Below, one piece after another: positions 9,270 through 20,021 of a DNA stretch of 64,000 bases. Position numbers and translations under genes: made by a program. Numbering within the stretch: the first letter of the stretch is position 1; the number at the start of each line of letters is the position of its first letter. Below the pieces are notes generated by a model, which did not search any database, was not told the origin of the DNA, and saw nothing but the letters and a program-made list of their open reading frames with translations. Source of the DNA: Betaproteobacteria bacterium HGW-Betaproteobacteria-22 (lineage in GTDB: Bacteria; Pseudomonadota; Gammaproteobacteria; Burkholderiales; Methylophilaceae); assembly GCA_002842285.1 (NCBI GenBank), contig PHCJ01000007.1, forward strand, positions 45,587-109,586, written 5' to 3'.

Positions 9270-10235
9270 ATGACGATACGTGATGAACATTTGCGACAAG
9301 CGTTGCAGCACGCGCCTGACAGGCTATCAGCGCCTCATGAAAACACCAGCCGTGCCGTACTGAGTTACGCGCGTCAAACACTTGAAAAAGAACAGCGTGT
9401 CTGGTGGCAATCGTGCATGATGTGGCTGAAAAAACCGCTGGTTTCAAATTGGCAGCGCGCAGGGGTGGGTGGCTTGGCTACGGCCTTGGTGGTGATGTTG
9501 ATTTTCTGGCAAATGGCGCCAGAAAAAGCGACTTGGCCAGATGCTTTCCCTGAGCATGCTTTTAATACAGATAAAAACAACGCAGTTGCGCTGATGAAGG
9601 ATAAAAATGCAGCAGAACTGAACGCGCCGCTAATGCGACGCAAAGCGCGCGCTACGGGGGCGCCTGCGCAAGAGCAGACAATGGCAACTCAACCTGGGCA
9701 TGTAATTGGTCAAGGTGAGCACCAATCTATTGCATTGGACCACTCGTCCCCCGCAACGAATGAGATTGCGTCAGCACCAATCTCAGCGCCTGCCGTGGTA
9801 GCGGGCGCCAACGATAGTTCTGGTGCGATGTCATCAGCGAATCAGGCAAGGGGTAGTGGATCACAAAAAACCGAGGCCGCTAGTGCTGAGTTGAGTGAAG
9901 CAAAACCCGTCAAAAAAGATGCCGTACTCGACATAATGCAATTGCTGGATTCAATCAAAAATGAGGGGGGGCAGACTGTCGCGGCTCGAGATATCAGTTT
10001 AAGCAAGCTCCGCATGCTTAAGCTCGACATGTCAACGACCAAGCAGGAAAACTCAGCACCATGTTTGCAAATGGCTACAGTGGATGCATCACCTGATATG
10101 GAAACAGGCTATCCAGTGTTGATGGTCAGCATTTGTGATAGTTCAATGCAGCTAATCAACGGTGTTGCGGAATATAATCAGCAGATGCAGGATTATTGGT
10201 ATCGTCAATTGCAGAAGAAGAATAATGAAAGATAA
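9270..10235 (+). CDS. Putative membrane anti-sigma-like protein
   Basis: A 321-residue protein encoded directly after the ECF sigma factor. The first 65 residues (MTIRDEHLRQALQHAPDR...) are soluble and helix-rich. A single transmembrane segment follows (GVGGLATALVVMLIFW, about 66-82), then a long Ala/Ser/Gln-rich region of low complexity (about 100-215), and a C-terminal portion with DISLSKLRMLKLDM. The architecture and position suggest an anti-sigma factor holding the sigma factor at the membrane, but no zinc-binding HxxxCxxC motif is visible, so this is inference. The stop overlaps the next gene by 11 bp. Confidence 0.6.
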   Translation: MTIRDEHLRQALQHAPDRLSAPHENTSRAVLSYARQTLEKEQRVWWQSCMMWLKKPLVSNWQRAGVGGLATALVVMLIFWQMAPEKATWPDAFPEHAFNTDKNNAVALMKDKNAAELNAPLMRRKARATGAPAQEQTMATQPGHVIGQGEHQSIALDHSSPATNEIASAPISAPAVVAGANDSSGAMSSANQARGSGSQKTEAASAELSEAKPVKKDAVLDIMQLLDSIKNEGGQTVAARDISLSKLRMLKLDMSTTKQENSAPCLQMATVDASPDMETGYPVLMVSICDSSMQLINGVAEYNQQMQDYWYRQLQKKNNER

Positions 10236-10878
10236 CGTGCAACATTTAAGACAATTAATAGCGCAGCAAGCTGCCCGCATGATGGCTGAGGAAGGTATTT
10301 CAGATTTTGCTTATGCAAAAAAGAAAGCAGGCAAGCAACTTGGCGCTGTCGAGTATCATGCCTTGCCCTCAAATACTGAAATCGAAGAAGCGCTTAAATT
10401 ATACAACTCGCTTTTTCTGGGTGAAACGCACCCAGAAAATCTGCGTGATTTGCGCCAGAACGCTTTTTATACCATGCAGCTATTGCAAAAATTCAACCCG
10501 CATCTCACCGGTGCAGTGTTGGATGGTACGGCAGGGCTATGTGCGGAAACGCAGATACATTTGTTTGCGGACAGCATCAAAGAGGTGGAAATGTTTTTGC
10601 TAAACCAGCAGATTCCTTTTGATGTGAATGAAAAATCATATCGCATCATGAATGATGGCAAGCGTGATAAAAAAGGTGATTATCGCAAGACGGTTCCCGT
10701 ATTTACACTAGAAACGGATACCGGACTTATAAAACTCAGCGTGTTCGAAGTGGATGACATTCGCGTTACAACCAAGCGTCCTGCTGATGGCAGCAATGCC
10801 CTGCGTCTCAATTTGGACGGTGTCAAGGCGCTATTGGAAAAAGAAGTGCCAAGAGAGCATCAATTGCCGCATTTGTAA
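10225..10878 (+). CDS. Conserved hypothetical protein
   Basis: A 217-residue cytoplasmic protein starting at ATG 10225, which overlaps the previous gene by 11 bp and is preceded by AGAAGAAG. The sequence begins with a charged helix (RQLIAQQAARMMAEEGISDFAYAKKKAGKQLG). It continues with EEALKLYNSLFLGETHPENLRDLRQNAFYTMQLL and then HLTGAVLDGTAGLCAETQIHLFADSIKEVEMFLL. I recognise it as a conserved proteobacterial family of unknown function; the second half has a fold reminiscent of minimal nucleotidyltransferases, but I see no clear catalytic triad. No membrane segment or signal peptide is present. Its tight coupling to the sigma/anti-sigma-like pair is noteworthy. Confidence 0.75.
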   Translation: MKDNVQHLRQLIAQQAARMMAEEGISDFAYAKKKAGKQLGAVEYHALPSNTEIEEALKLYNSLFLGETHPENLRDLRQNAFYTMQLLQKFNPHLTGAVLDGTAGLCAETQIHLFADSIKEVEMFLLNQQIPFDVNEKSYRIMNDGKRDKKGDYRKTVPVFTLETDTGLIKLSVFEVDDIRVTTKRPADGSNALRLNLDGVKALLEKEVPREHQLPHL

Positions 10879-10958
10879 TCCACGCAAGCCATATTGCGGT
10901 GAAATGATGTACTGTCAGGAATTGCAGGCTGATTACAAGCGTTGCTGAAGTTGAACTT

Positions 10959-12425
10959 TTAATAGACTGTGGGCAGCGTTTTGTTCCATACGACAATCTG
11001 GTTTCTGCCCGCGTGTTTTGCGGCATAGAGTGCCTGGTCAGCTGCGCGCATTAAATCTGCATGATGCTCAAAACGCTCGCCTCCGTCCATGTTAGATACT
11101 ACGCCAATGGATACCGTGACTTTTATCACGCTGCCATCCTCGTGTGCATAAGCGATATTCGCTACGCAATCTTTAAGGCGCACTAATAGTTTGGCGGATG
11201 ACAGCAACGAGGTGCCTGGTAGCAATACAGCGAACTCCTCTCCGCCGTAACGGGCAAATATATCATCCTGACGAATCTGACCAAAGATCTCGCGTACCAC
11301 TGCCACTAGAATCGCATCGCCTGTTGGGTGCCCATACTTATCATTGATCTGTTTAAAGTGGTCAATGTCTATCATGGCAATTGTAAAAGGCAGACCTTGC
11401 CTGTTGGATAAGTCAAACTCAGCCCGCAATGCGTTATCAAAGTAGCCGCGATTGTAAGCACCCGTCAGCGTATCGCGCTGTGAGCGCTCTTCCAGGTCGC
11501 GCATTTTCATTAATGAGTGCATTTCAATCAGTTCTTTAGCTTCATCCATCAGTCCGTTTAGTTCTGACGGGTGAACTAGGGTGATCTCAAATAGCTCTTC
11601 CACGGGATGCAGGCTAATTTTGATGATTTCGATGATCTCAATCAGTGCGGTATGCTCCAGATTCAGCCAGCACTTGGCAGCGTTGACCGCAGCGGACACC
11701 GCAGCTTCTTTTTTTGGTGCCAGGAAATAATCAGCAATATAGCCGGAAGTAGCTACACAAGCCGTGATGATGGACTGGCTGTCTTGAGGACCCGGTTGCC
11801 CATGGCTAGCTAGGCATGCGTGCGAAATGTAGTCGGGCATTCCCCAGCGCTTGAGTAAAGCATAGCCAATTTCATCGTGACCTGCGCCAAAAGTAGCGCG
11901 TTCAGCGGCTAAAAGTGCTTCATGACTGGATGCATTAGCATAAACAGGGGCATACTCATCAGTCATCATGGCATCAAAGGCCAGGATGCCAACATCATGC
12001 AGCAAAGCGGCCAGAAACACATCATCCGGTGCTTTGTAGTGTAATTTCTCGGCTAGTGCACGTCCGGCCAGAGCGGTTAAAATCGTGCGTCGCCAGAACA
12101 GGTTGTTGCCGACGCTGCCGTTAGCATGATGCTGCATCAGCGAGTTTGTGATGGAAAATGATAATGCAATCATCGTAGCCGCTTGGGTGCCTAGCATGCT
12201 GACTGCCTGGCGCACGTTTTCAGGTGCGCGTCGTGATTTATACAAAGGGGAATTGGCAGCTTTGATGATTTTTATCGACAGCGCAGGGTCGTAAGCAATC
12301 TGGTTGCAGACCTGCACCATGTCTGTATAAGGATCATTTGCGAGCGCAACAACTTTCATTGCGATGGCGGGAATGCTCGGCAATGTAGTACAGAAGCGAA
12401 AGCGTTGTGCTAGCGTATCATTCAC
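10959..12425 (-). CDS. HDOD-GGDEF signalling protein (putative diguanylate cyclase)
   Basis: A 488-residue cytoplasmic protein. An HDOD domain fills about residues 10-225 (LPSIPAIAMKVVALANDP at the start; ALLHDVGILAFDAM inside). After a linker helix comes a GGDEF domain (about 325-480) with RDTLTGAYNRGYFDNAL, the metal aspartate IDIDHFKQINDKYGH, and active-site RYGGEEF. The RQDD five residues before GGEEF matches the RxxD inhibitory site for product feedback. It should therefore make cyclic di-GMP. It is the last gene of the minus-strand trp-hemB group, 49 bp after hemB, and has no transmembrane segment. Confidence 0.92.
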   Translation of the reverse strand: MNDTLAQRFRFCTTLPSIPAIAMKVVALANDPYTDMVQVCNQIAYDPALSIKIIKAANSPLYKSRRAPENVRQAVSMLGTQAATMIALSFSITNSLMQHHANGSVGNNLFWRRTILTALAGRALAEKLHYKAPDDVFLAALLHDVGILAFDAMMTDEYAPVYANASSHEALLAAERATFGAGHDEIGYALLKRWGMPDYISHACLASHGQPGPQDSQSIITACVATSGYIADYFLAPKKEAAVSAAVNAAKCWLNLEHTALIEIIEIIKISLHPVEELFEITLVHPSELNGLMDEAKELIEMHSLMKMRDLEERSQRDTLTGAYNRGYFDNALRAEFDLSNRQGLPFTIAMIDIDHFKQINDKYGHPTGDAILVAVVREIFGQIRQDDIFARYGGEEFAVLLPGTSLLSSAKLLVRLKDCVANIAYAHEDGSVIKVTVSIGVVSNMDGGERFEHHADLMRAADQALYAAKHAGRNQIVVWNKTLPTVY

Positions 12426-12474
12426 TGGAGCGTCTCTTTTGCGGTTGTTGTTTAATCAAGCGTGTTTCCTCAGA

Positions 12475-13470
<996 letters not shown>

Positions 13471-13489
13471 TTAATTTCAAAATAGTGCT

Positions 13490-14284
13490 TTAGCCTTGAG
13501 CAAACACACGAGCCAACTCGTTGCCGGGCTCGGGTTTGCGCATAAATGCTTCCCCCACCAAAAAGGTGTGCACGTTATTTTTGCGCATCAGTGCAACATC
13601 ATCTGAAGTAAAAATGCCGGATTCCGTCACGACGATTTTGTCTTCAGGGATGCGTGCCAATAACCCTAGCGTTGTGTCTAGGCTTACTTCAAAGGTGCGC
13701 AGGTTGCGGTTGTTGATGCCTAACAGGGGGGTTTCCAGTTGTAGTGCAAGGTCTAACTCTTTACCGTCGTGTACTTCTACTAAAACAGCCATACCTAAAT
13801 GATGGGCAATTTGTTCAAGTTCGCGCATCTTTTCCAGGCTGAGGGCGGCTGCGATCAGCAATATACAATCAGCCCCCATGGCCCGCGCTTCATAGACCTG
13901 ATAGGGGTCAATCATGAAGTCTTTGCGCAATACCGGAAGGCCACAGGCTGCACGTGCTTCTTTTAAATAGGCGGGTGAGCCTTGAAAGTATTCTCTGTCA
14001 GTGAGTACTGACAAGCACGCAGCACCGCCTTGCTCATAACTTTTCGCAATTTCGGCTGGTTTAAAGTCAGCGCGGATCACCCCTTTTGAAGGGCTGGCTT
14101 TTTTGATTTCTGCAATCACGGCAGGCTGCCGGTTAGCTATTTTTGTGCGAATGCTGCCAATAAAATCACGCGGTGGCAGTGCTGTCTGCGCCTCTTCCTG
14201 CATGGAGGCGGGGGAGTTGCGCATTTTGGCGGCGGCCACTTCGGTTACTTTGGTGGCAATAATTTTATTCAGGATATCAGACAT
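13490..14284 (-). CDS. trpC: Indole-3-glycerol phosphate synthase TrpC
   Basis: Closes the indole ring of CdRP, releasing CO2, in tryptophan synthesis. It has 264 residues, a monofunctional enzyme without the fused TrpF of enterobacteria. Motifs: [15 protein letters not shown] with the catalytic Lys, [67 protein letters not shown] and [12 protein letters not shown]. It lies 70 bp after the DUF3465 lipoprotein gene that separates it from trpD. Confidence 0.97.
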   Translation of the reverse strand: MSDILNKIIATKVTEVAAAKMRNSPASMQEEAQTALPPRDFIGSIRTKIANRQPAVIAEIKKASPSKGVIRADFKPAEIAKSYEQGGAACLSVLTDREYFQGSPAYLKEARAACGLPVLRKDFMIDPYQVYEARAMGADCILLIAAALSLEKMRELEQIAHHLGMAVLVEVHDGKELDLALQLETPLLGINNRNLRTFEVSLDTTLGLLARIPEDKIVVTESGIFTSDDVALMRKNNVHTFLVGEAFMRKPEPGNELARVFAQG

Positions 14285-14354
14285 TTTAGTTTGCTTGTTA
14301 CTTTGTTGGATTTAGGTGTTTCGTAGCATCTTAACATGCGTTATCAAGGGGATA

Positions 14355-14807
14355 CTATTGGTACTTCCGGCCATTCAACATGACCCAGCCTGTGACATGC
14401 GCACCTTTAGGGTCATGGTGGGTCCAGTGTATGATGCCGCCTTTGGGATTGTAAACGTATTCGCCATGAAACGTGACTTTATCCCCTATCTGCAAAGGAA
14501 TTCTGGGCGCTAGGTCTATATTGTGGGCAAACAATAAAGTTTGCCTGTTATTGATCTTGACTAAAAACCTCTGATGGCGTGAACCTTTGTTGTCATCCGA
14601 CAATAACTTGACCACTTCACCGTGTCCCAGAACCTGAACGTCACTTAATTTTTGTGTGTAGGCACGTTCAATTTCGGCATTCTGAGTTACCGAGCTTTCA
14701 ATTATATTCGGCTCGGGAGCATTGCCATGCGTTGCCGGCGGTTTGCAGCCTGATAGTATAGCTCCGCTTATTAATAGCGCTATGGCCGATAGCAAGTACT
14801 TACTCAT
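14355..14807 (-). CDS. DUF3465 lipoprotein inside the trp cluster
   Basis: A 150-residue predicted lipoprotein: signal LLSAIALLISGAILSGC with lipobox LSGC (Cys21). The mature domain (about 48-150) has the DUF3465 look: VLGHGEVVKLLSDDNKGSRHQRFLV, then LLFAHNIDLAPRIPLQIGDKV and the tail HWTHHDPKGAHVTGWVMLNGRKY. It resembles a small OB-like fold that may bind nucleic acid or ligand outside the cytoplasmic membrane, but no function is established. Its start overlaps the trpD stop by 4 bp, so it is co-translated with trpD although unrelated to tryptophan synthesis. Confidence 0.85.
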   Translation of the reverse strand: MSKYLLSAIALLISGAILSGCKPPATHGNAPEPNIIESSVTQNAEIERAYTQKLSDVQVLGHGEVVKLLSDDNKGSRHQRFLVKINNRQTLLFAHNIDLAPRIPLQIGDKVTFHGEYVYNPKGGIIHWTHHDPKGAHVTGWVMLNGRKYQ

Positions 14808-15820
14808 GCGCGAGTTTTTGTGATGAGCTGTTGCAATTTCTGCATGGCTTTGCCGCTGTCGAGCATATCTGCGGCAGTGGCGATGCCCGCCTGCATATCC
14901 GGTGCGATGCCGGCAACATAAATAGCCGCACCTGCGTTAAGTAACACAATATCCCGCGCAGGCCCGTGTTTTCCGCTCAGAACTTCTAGAATCATGGCTT
15001 TTGAAGCATTGGCGTCACGCACCTGGATGCTGGTCAACTCGTGTGCGTTCAAGCCAAACTGCTGCGGGTGAACAGTGTATTCGTGCACTCTCCCGGCCTT
15101 GAGTTCGGCGATGTGCGTATCACCTGCAAATGAGATTTCATCCATACCATCTGCGCCGCATACCACCATTACGTGTTCACTACCAAGCTGCTTGAGCACA
15201 TGCGCCAGTTTGGCAGTGAGTGCAGCAGAAAATACGCCCATAACCTGACGCTTTGCATTGGCAGGATTAGTCAATGGGCCCAGTAAGTTAAACAGGGTGC
15301 GCACCCCTAGCTCTCTGCGCACAGGCGCGGCGTGCTTCATTGCGCTATGATGATTGGGGGCGAACATAAAGCCCAGGCCAATTTCATTTACACAGCCGGC
15401 AACCTGTTCAGGTGTTTGATTCACGCTTACACCGAGTGCCTCAAGCACATCTGCACTGCCGCAGACAGAAGAAACCGAGCGTCCGCCATGCTTGGCGACC
15501 TTGGCGCCAGCAGCGGCCGCGACAAAGGCACTAACCGTAGACACATTAAATGTTTGTATGCCGTCACCCCCTGTACCGCAGGTATCTAATAAATGGGATG
15601 TATCAAGAATATCGACTTTAGTAGAAAGCTCACGCATCACACTGGCTGCTGCGGCAATTTCATCCACAGTTTCACCTTTAATGCGTAGTGCGATTAATAA
15701 TGCGGCAATCTGCGCCGAGCTTAATTCTCCAGCCATAACCTGATGCATCAAGCTTTGCATGTCTTCAAAGCTTAAATCTTGGCCTGCAATCAGATGGTTA
15801 AGTGTTTGGGGGTAACTCAC
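14804..15820 (-). CDS. trpD: Anthranilate phosphoribosyltransferase TrpD
   Basis: Transfers phosphoribose from PRPP to anthranilate, the second step of tryptophan synthesis. It has 338 residues. The PRPP-binding [36 protein letters not shown] is intact up to the KHGNR-type position (here KHGGRSVSS). [35 protein letters not shown] and [11 protein letters not shown] (metal-binding Asp/Glu) are also present. It overlaps trpG by 4 bp upstream and the lipoprotein gene by 4 bp downstream, so three genes are translationally coupled. Confidence 0.97.
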   Translation of the reverse strand: MSYPQTLNHLIAGQDLSFEDMQSLMHQVMAGELSSAQIAALLIALRIKGETVDEIAAAASVMRELSTKVDILDTSHLLDTCGTGGDGIQTFNVSTVSAFVAAAAGAKVAKHGGRSVSSVCGSADVLEALGVSVNQTPEQVAGCVNEIGLGFMFAPNHHSAMKHAAPVRRELGVRTLFNLLGPLTNPANAKRQVMGVFSAALTAKLAHVLKQLGSEHVMVVCGADGMDEISFAGDTHIAELKAGRVHEYTVHPQQFGLNAHELTSIQVRDANASKAMILEVLSGKHGPARDIVLLNAGAAIYVAGIAPDMQAGIATAADMLDSGKAMQKLQQLITKTRA

Positions 15821-16386
15821 GCATCAGCTTTCAAAAAGTTGTTTAATAGTTCATGCCCATGTTCGGTGAGAATAGATTCAGGGTGAAACTGCACACCTTC
15901 AACCGCCAAGGTTTTATGGCGTACGCCCATAATTTCGCCGTCGTCTGTCCAGGCAGTAATTTCAAGGCAATCCGGTAACGATTCTCTTTCGATGACTAAA
16001 GAGTGGTAGCGTGTTGCGGTGTAGGGATTGGGTAGGTTTTTGAAAACCCCGATATTTTTATGGTAAATAAGTGAGGTTTTGCCATGCATTAACTGTTTGG
16101 CATGTATGATATTTCCGCCAAATGCCTGACCGATGCTTTGATGACCTAAGCAGACGCCGAGTAAGGGGATTTTTCCGGCAAATTCTTTAATGAGCGGCAC
16201 GCTGATGCCAGCTTCATTAGGCGTGCAGGGGCCAGGTGAGATCACAATGCGATCCGGATTGAGCGCTGCGACTTTGGCTAAATCAATTTCATCGTTACGA
16301 TACACTAGCACCTCTTCGCCAAGTTCACCCAAATATTGCACAAGGTTATAGGTGAATGAGTCGTAGTTGTCGATCATTAAAAGCAT
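15817..16386 (-). CDS. trpG: Anthranilate/aminodeoxychorismate synthase glutaminase subunit
   Basis: A class I glutamine amidotransferase of 189 residues that feeds ammonia to TrpE and probably also to PabB. The catalytic triad is visible: [15 protein letters not shown] (nucleophilic Cys), and [13 protein letters not shown] (His and Glu). The start at 16386 gives the canonical [23 protein letters not shown]; the frame extends 10 codons further upstream without support. trpE is not adjacent, since the preceding gene is thiO, so this copy may serve folate as well as tryptophan synthesis (amphibolic pabA/trpG). Confidence 0.95.
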   Translation of the reverse strand: MLLMIDNYDSFTYNLVQYLGELGEEVLVYRNDEIDLAKVAALNPDRIVISPGPCTPNEAGISVPLIKEFAGKIPLLGVCLGHQSIGQAFGGNIIHAKQLMHGKTSLIYHKNIGVFKNLPNPYTATRYHSLVIERESLPDCLEITAWTDDGEIMGVRHKTLAVEGVQFHPESILTEHGHELLNNFLKADA

Positions 16387-16496
16387 GTCACATCCTAGGG
16401 TGATTAAATTCGGCAAAGCATGAGCGCCGTATCACGCTATTTTAACAACGCGTAGATAGCTTGTATACGCTAATCATATGTCAATCCGGAAGCTTC

Positions 16497-16512
16497 GGCT
16501 TTGTAGAAAGCC
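16497..16512. repeat. Small hairpin downstream of thiO
   Basis: GGCTTT (16497-16502) and AAAGCC (16507-16512) form a perfect 6-bp stem with a GTAG loop, 21 bp beyond the thiO stop on the minus strand. No U-tract follows on the minus strand, so it is at most a weak terminator. Confidence 0.35.
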
Positions 16513-16532
16513 AGAAAAGTAACCATACTGAG

Positions 16533-17585
16533 TTAACTTAAGCAGCGATAAGGGGTTGGGTCAATTTCAGGTTTTTCCCCAAAGATGAGGTCGCATATCA
16601 GTTTTGCACTCGCGGGTGCCATGGTGACGCCATATCTGAAATGCCCTGTATTCAGATAAAGGTTGGCAATGGTTGGGTGCTGGCTGATGGTGGGCAGGTT
16701 TTCGGGTGTGCCCGGGCGCAGTCCACTCCAGTGCTTGTGAATGGACATACCTTTAAGTGCAGGCAAAATAGCCTCAGCTTTGGCCTGCATTTCAAGTTTT
16801 GCAGCCTCGGTGACACTGGTATCAAATCCGACGTCTTCGAGAGTGCTGCCAGCCAGAAGGTAACCATCCCGCCGTTGTAAAAGATAAAATCCGTCCTGAT
16901 ATACAATGTGCGGCAGGGTGTTCACTGGTATCTGGTAAAGCAGAATTTGCCCGCGCATCGGCTTGATGGTGAGGTTGACCGCAGTTTCTTTGAGTAGCTC
17001 ATAACTCCATGCACCGGAGGTAACAATGAATAAATCCGCTTCCAGCGTTTCGCCTCTAGTCGTTTTCCATTGATTAAGCGTGGTGGTATTGGCAATCGGC
17101 AGTAGCTGCGTGTTTTCCAGTAAGGTCACCTTGTGTGAAAGCAGCCACTGTTTAAGTGCTTGCAATAAGCGGGGGTTTCTTATCTGTGCAACTTGGGGTA
17201 GCAGTAAATCGTCCCCGGTTTTTTCAAATGGCACATGGTTGCGCATACACCATTGCGTGGCGACGGTTTCGTCAAAAGGCGGTTTAATGAGCATGCCACT
17301 TTGCATGTATTCAGGGTCAATGCCTGTTTCTTGCAGCAATTGGGCGCTGACTGACTGATACAGATTAGCACCTGCCAGCGCGAGTTGGTTCACTTCATCA
17401 CGATACATCCATGGTAGTAGCGGGAAAGCAAGCCCTGCACCCGCCCATGAAGATTCCCCGGAAGTTTGGCTGGCAATTTGATTGCGCTCCACAACCGTGA
17501 CGCGACAGCCCCGTTTTACCAGCTCCATGGCAGTCATGCAGCCTGCAATGCCACCCCCGACGATAGTGATGTGTTTTTTTTTCAT
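16533..17585 (-). CDS. thiO: Glycine oxidase ThiO / FAD-dependent amine oxidoreductase
   Basis: A DAO-family flavoprotein of 350 residues. The N-terminal dinucleotide-binding motif is ITIVGGGIAGCMTAMELVKRGCRVTVVER. Further family features are GESSWAGAGLAFPLLPWMY, PMRGQILLYQ, GYLLAGSTLEDVGFD and the C-terminal SGLRPGTPENLPTIS with YLNTGHFRYGVTMAPASA. ThiO oxidises glycine to the imine used for the thiazole of thiamine; a thiC gene lies elsewhere in the window, but thiG/thiS are not neighbours. The start at ATG 17585 lies one base after the antiporter stop and gives the correct N terminus; the frame continues 15 codons upstream without need. Confidence 0.88.
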   Translation of the reverse strand: MKKKHITIVGGGIAGCMTAMELVKRGCRVTVVERNQIASQTSGESSWAGAGLAFPLLPWMYRDEVNQLALAGANLYQSVSAQLLQETGIDPEYMQSGMLIKPPFDETVATQWCMRNHVPFEKTGDDLLLPQVAQIRNPRLLQALKQWLLSHKVTLLENTQLLPIANTTTLNQWKTTRGETLEADLFIVTSGAWSYELLKETAVNLTIKPMRGQILLYQIPVNTLPHIVYQDGFYLLQRRDGYLLAGSTLEDVGFDTSVTEAAKLEMQAKAEAILPALKGMSIHKHWSGLRPGTPENLPTISQHPTIANLYLNTGHFRYGVTMAPASAKLICDLIFGEKPEIDPTPYRCLS

Positions 17586-17586
17586 G

Positions 17587-19572
17587 TTATTTAAGCGCAA
17601 CTTTCCCCATAAGCAAGGCATTTTCAGCATTGGTCAGGCCTGTGGGTTGTCCAAGCAGCACAACGACATCGCCTTCGGCAATGAGGCTCTGTTCGTTAAT
17701 TTTTGCGCCGTGTGAGTTGGGGCGTCTGATGTGTTTGATTTCCACATCAAAGCTTTCCAGTTGCATTTCAGATAGACGTCGACCAATGGCATAAGCCCCG
17801 GCGGTAATGATAATGGAGTGCAGACGAACCTCCTGCTTCTCCAAAGCCTCGTTTTCTACGTCTGAAATGCCGTGAAAGTAGCCTTTAAACATGCTGTAGC
17901 GTTCTTCACGAAATAATCGGATGCGCTTAACAACGCGGTTTAACGGAACACCAAGCAGCATCAGTGCATGAGAAGCAAGCATGAGGCTGCCTTCAAGAAT
18001 CTCTGGAACAACCTCTGTCGCGCCGGCCTCACGCAGAATCTCCATGTTAGAGTCATCTACCGTACGCACAATCACGGGTAACTGAGGGTAACTCTCCTGT
18101 GCAATATGTAAAATTTTCATGGCTGCGCGGTTGTCAGCGTAGCTGATGATGAGTGCCTTGGCGCGGGCAGCACCTGCAGCCTCCAGCACCACACGCCTGG
18201 CAGCATCGCCAAACATGACGTTCTCTCCCGCCGCTGCGGCTTCAAGTACTCTGGCAGGGTCGATATCAAGCGCGATGTAGGGGATTTTTTCTTCCCTTAG
18301 AAACCTGCCCAGATATTGGCCGCTCCGCCCGTAGCCGCAGATCACCACATGGTCCTGCAGATGTTTACCCGCTTGCTCTATTTCATTCACAAGATGGCTG
18401 CTGTTGCGTGAGTAGCTTCTCACGAGGCGCCTGGCGATGCGACCGTTGTATTGAATCAGCACAGGCGCGATGACCATTGACAGGAGCGCAACAGCTAACA
18501 CAACTTGGAGCGCCTGCCCGCTTATCAGGTTTTGTTCAGCACCTAATGCGAGTATGACAAAGCCGAATTCTCCGGCCTGCGCAAGAATAATCCCTGTGCG
18601 GATTGCAACGCCGGTTTCATATTTAACAAAGTGTACAACCAGTGCCACAATGATGGCTTTGAATAAAACAAATGCAGCCAGTAACAGCAATATCAGGCTC
18701 AGGTTATTGAGAATCTGTGTGATATTAAGCAGCATGCCCACACTAATAAAAAACAAGCCTAGCAGGATATCCCTGAAAGGTGCGATGTCTGACTCAACCT
18801 GATAGCGGTATTTTGTTTCAGAGATAAGCATCCCCGCAACAAAAGCGCCTAAAGCATAAGATAAACCGGCTGTTTTCGTGGCAAATGCAACCAGCAGGGT
18901 AATCATCAGCACATTCATCACAAAAAGCTCGCGTGAGCGCTGGCTTGCAACCAAATTGAACAGGGGATTAATCAGCCATTTACCTACGGTAAATAAAAAT
19001 AGCAGCATGGCAGCAGCTTTAAGTGTAGCAATGCCTAATATGTCCAGCAGATTTGCATCCGCAATACCGAGTGCGGGAATCAGCACCAGCACAGGCACCA
19101 CAATAATGTCTTGAAACAGTAAAACGCCTATGCTCAAACGCCCATGACGCGAGTTTAGGTCGATGCGCTCAGCGAGTATTTTAGAAACAATAGCTGTAGA
19201 TGACATGGTTAATGCAGCGCTGATTACAAACGAAGTCTGCCAGCTCAAGCCTGCAAACATCGAAACTGTCATAATCACAATCAGGCTGATAAATACCTGT
19301 GCGCCACCCAAGCCCAGCACTTTTTTGCGCATGGCGTACAACTGAGGCAGGCTAAACTCCAAACCAATGCTGAACATTAAAAACACAATGCCAAACTCCG
19401 CAAATTCACGGCTGGCCTCATCGTCAGGCAGCAATCCAAACGTATGCGGCCCAAGTGCCAGGCCTACGCCAAAATAAGCAATCATTGCAGGCAGGCGTAG
19501 TTTGCGAAAAATCGCTACAGCAATAACTGAGCTGATGAGTAGAATTAAAATTAACGGAAGTGTGCCAAACAT
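17587..19572 (-). CDS. KefB/YbaL-type potassium:proton antiporter
   Basis: A CPA2-family monovalent cation:proton antiporter of 661 residues in the inner membrane. About 12 transmembrane segments fill residues 5-385, with family motifs MIAYFGVGLALGPHTFGLL, FGIVFLMFSIGLEFSLPQL, GLLFQDIIVVPVLVL-type sequence (GVLLFQDIIVVPVL) and LAQAGEFGFVILALG. A RCK/TrkA-N domain begins near 412 (HVVICGYGRSGQYLGRFL) with a Rossmann GxGxxG and a charged IALDIDPARV. A TrkA-C domain (about 570-655) ends the protein. It is probably gated by nucleotides. thiO begins one base after its stop. Confidence 0.93.
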   Translation of the reverse strand: MFGTLPLILILLISSVIAVAIFRKLRLPAMIAYFGVGLALGPHTFGLLPDDEASREFAEFGIVFLMFSIGLEFSLPQLYAMRKKVLGLGGAQVFISLIVIMTVSMFAGLSWQTSFVISAALTMSSTAIVSKILAERIDLNSRHGRLSIGVLLFQDIIVVPVLVLIPALGIADANLLDILGIATLKAAAMLLFLFTVGKWLINPLFNLVASQRSRELFVMNVLMITLLVAFATKTAGLSYALGAFVAGMLISETKYRYQVESDIAPFRDILLGLFFISVGMLLNITQILNNLSLILLLLAAFVLFKAIIVALVVHFVKYETGVAIRTGIILAQAGEFGFVILALGAEQNLISGQALQVVLAVALLSMVIAPVLIQYNGRIARRLVRSYSRNSSHLVNEIEQAGKHLQDHVVICGYGRSGQYLGRFLREEKIPYIALDIDPARVLEAAAAGENVMFGDAARRVVLEAAGAARAKALIISYADNRAAMKILHIAQESYPQLPVIVRTVDDSNMEILREAGATEVVPEILEGSLMLASHALMLLGVPLNRVVKRIRLFREERYSMFKGYFHGISDVENEALEKQEVRLHSIIITAGAYAIGRRLSEMQLESFDVEIKHIRRPNSHGAKINEQSLIAEGDVVVLLGQPTGLTNAENALLMGKVALK

Positions 19573-20021
19573 ATTAAATGGAGATATTAGATTTTAATTT
19601 TTGTAAGCCGATATTTAATTTGTGAGCTTAGCATAATCCCGGATTATTTCATCAGTCGATTGTGCAGTAGACTGTAATCATTTTGTTCTACCCTTTTAAG
19701 CAGCGTTATTCACAAGTAGCGTTCCCTACGCAAACCGCTCGAACCGCCTCCAGATCGTTGTGTTCTTAGTGGATGAGTGGCTTTTGATGGTTAGCACGTA
19801 AATTTTAATGAAAAAACTGTCCACAAATAGCAAAAACTATGCCTGTATATGATTATAATCACATTTTGTCGCCAGAATGGCGTGGTCAACCGAACTTAAG
19901 CTTTTAGCTTGGATAAAACGCTTTTATACTGGTCGATAAATTGCTTGCAGACTGCAGGCGTGTTAATTTTTATTATGCCCGTCAGTGGATGGGTGAATTT
20001 AGGCCTTTGTAAAGGTCGTGG
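19573..20021. other. Intergenic, divergent antiporter / kdsD promoters
   Basis: A 449-bp AT-rich region between divergent genes, so it must hold promoters for both. A perfect TATAAT is seen at 19854-19859 on the plus strand but without a convincing -35 box 17 bp upstream. TATTAT at 19971-19976 has TTGCAG 20 bp upstream, a spacing that is too long. Short hairpins (CGCCA/TGGCG near 19870) are weak. No small gene or RNA was recognised. Confidence 0.5.
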
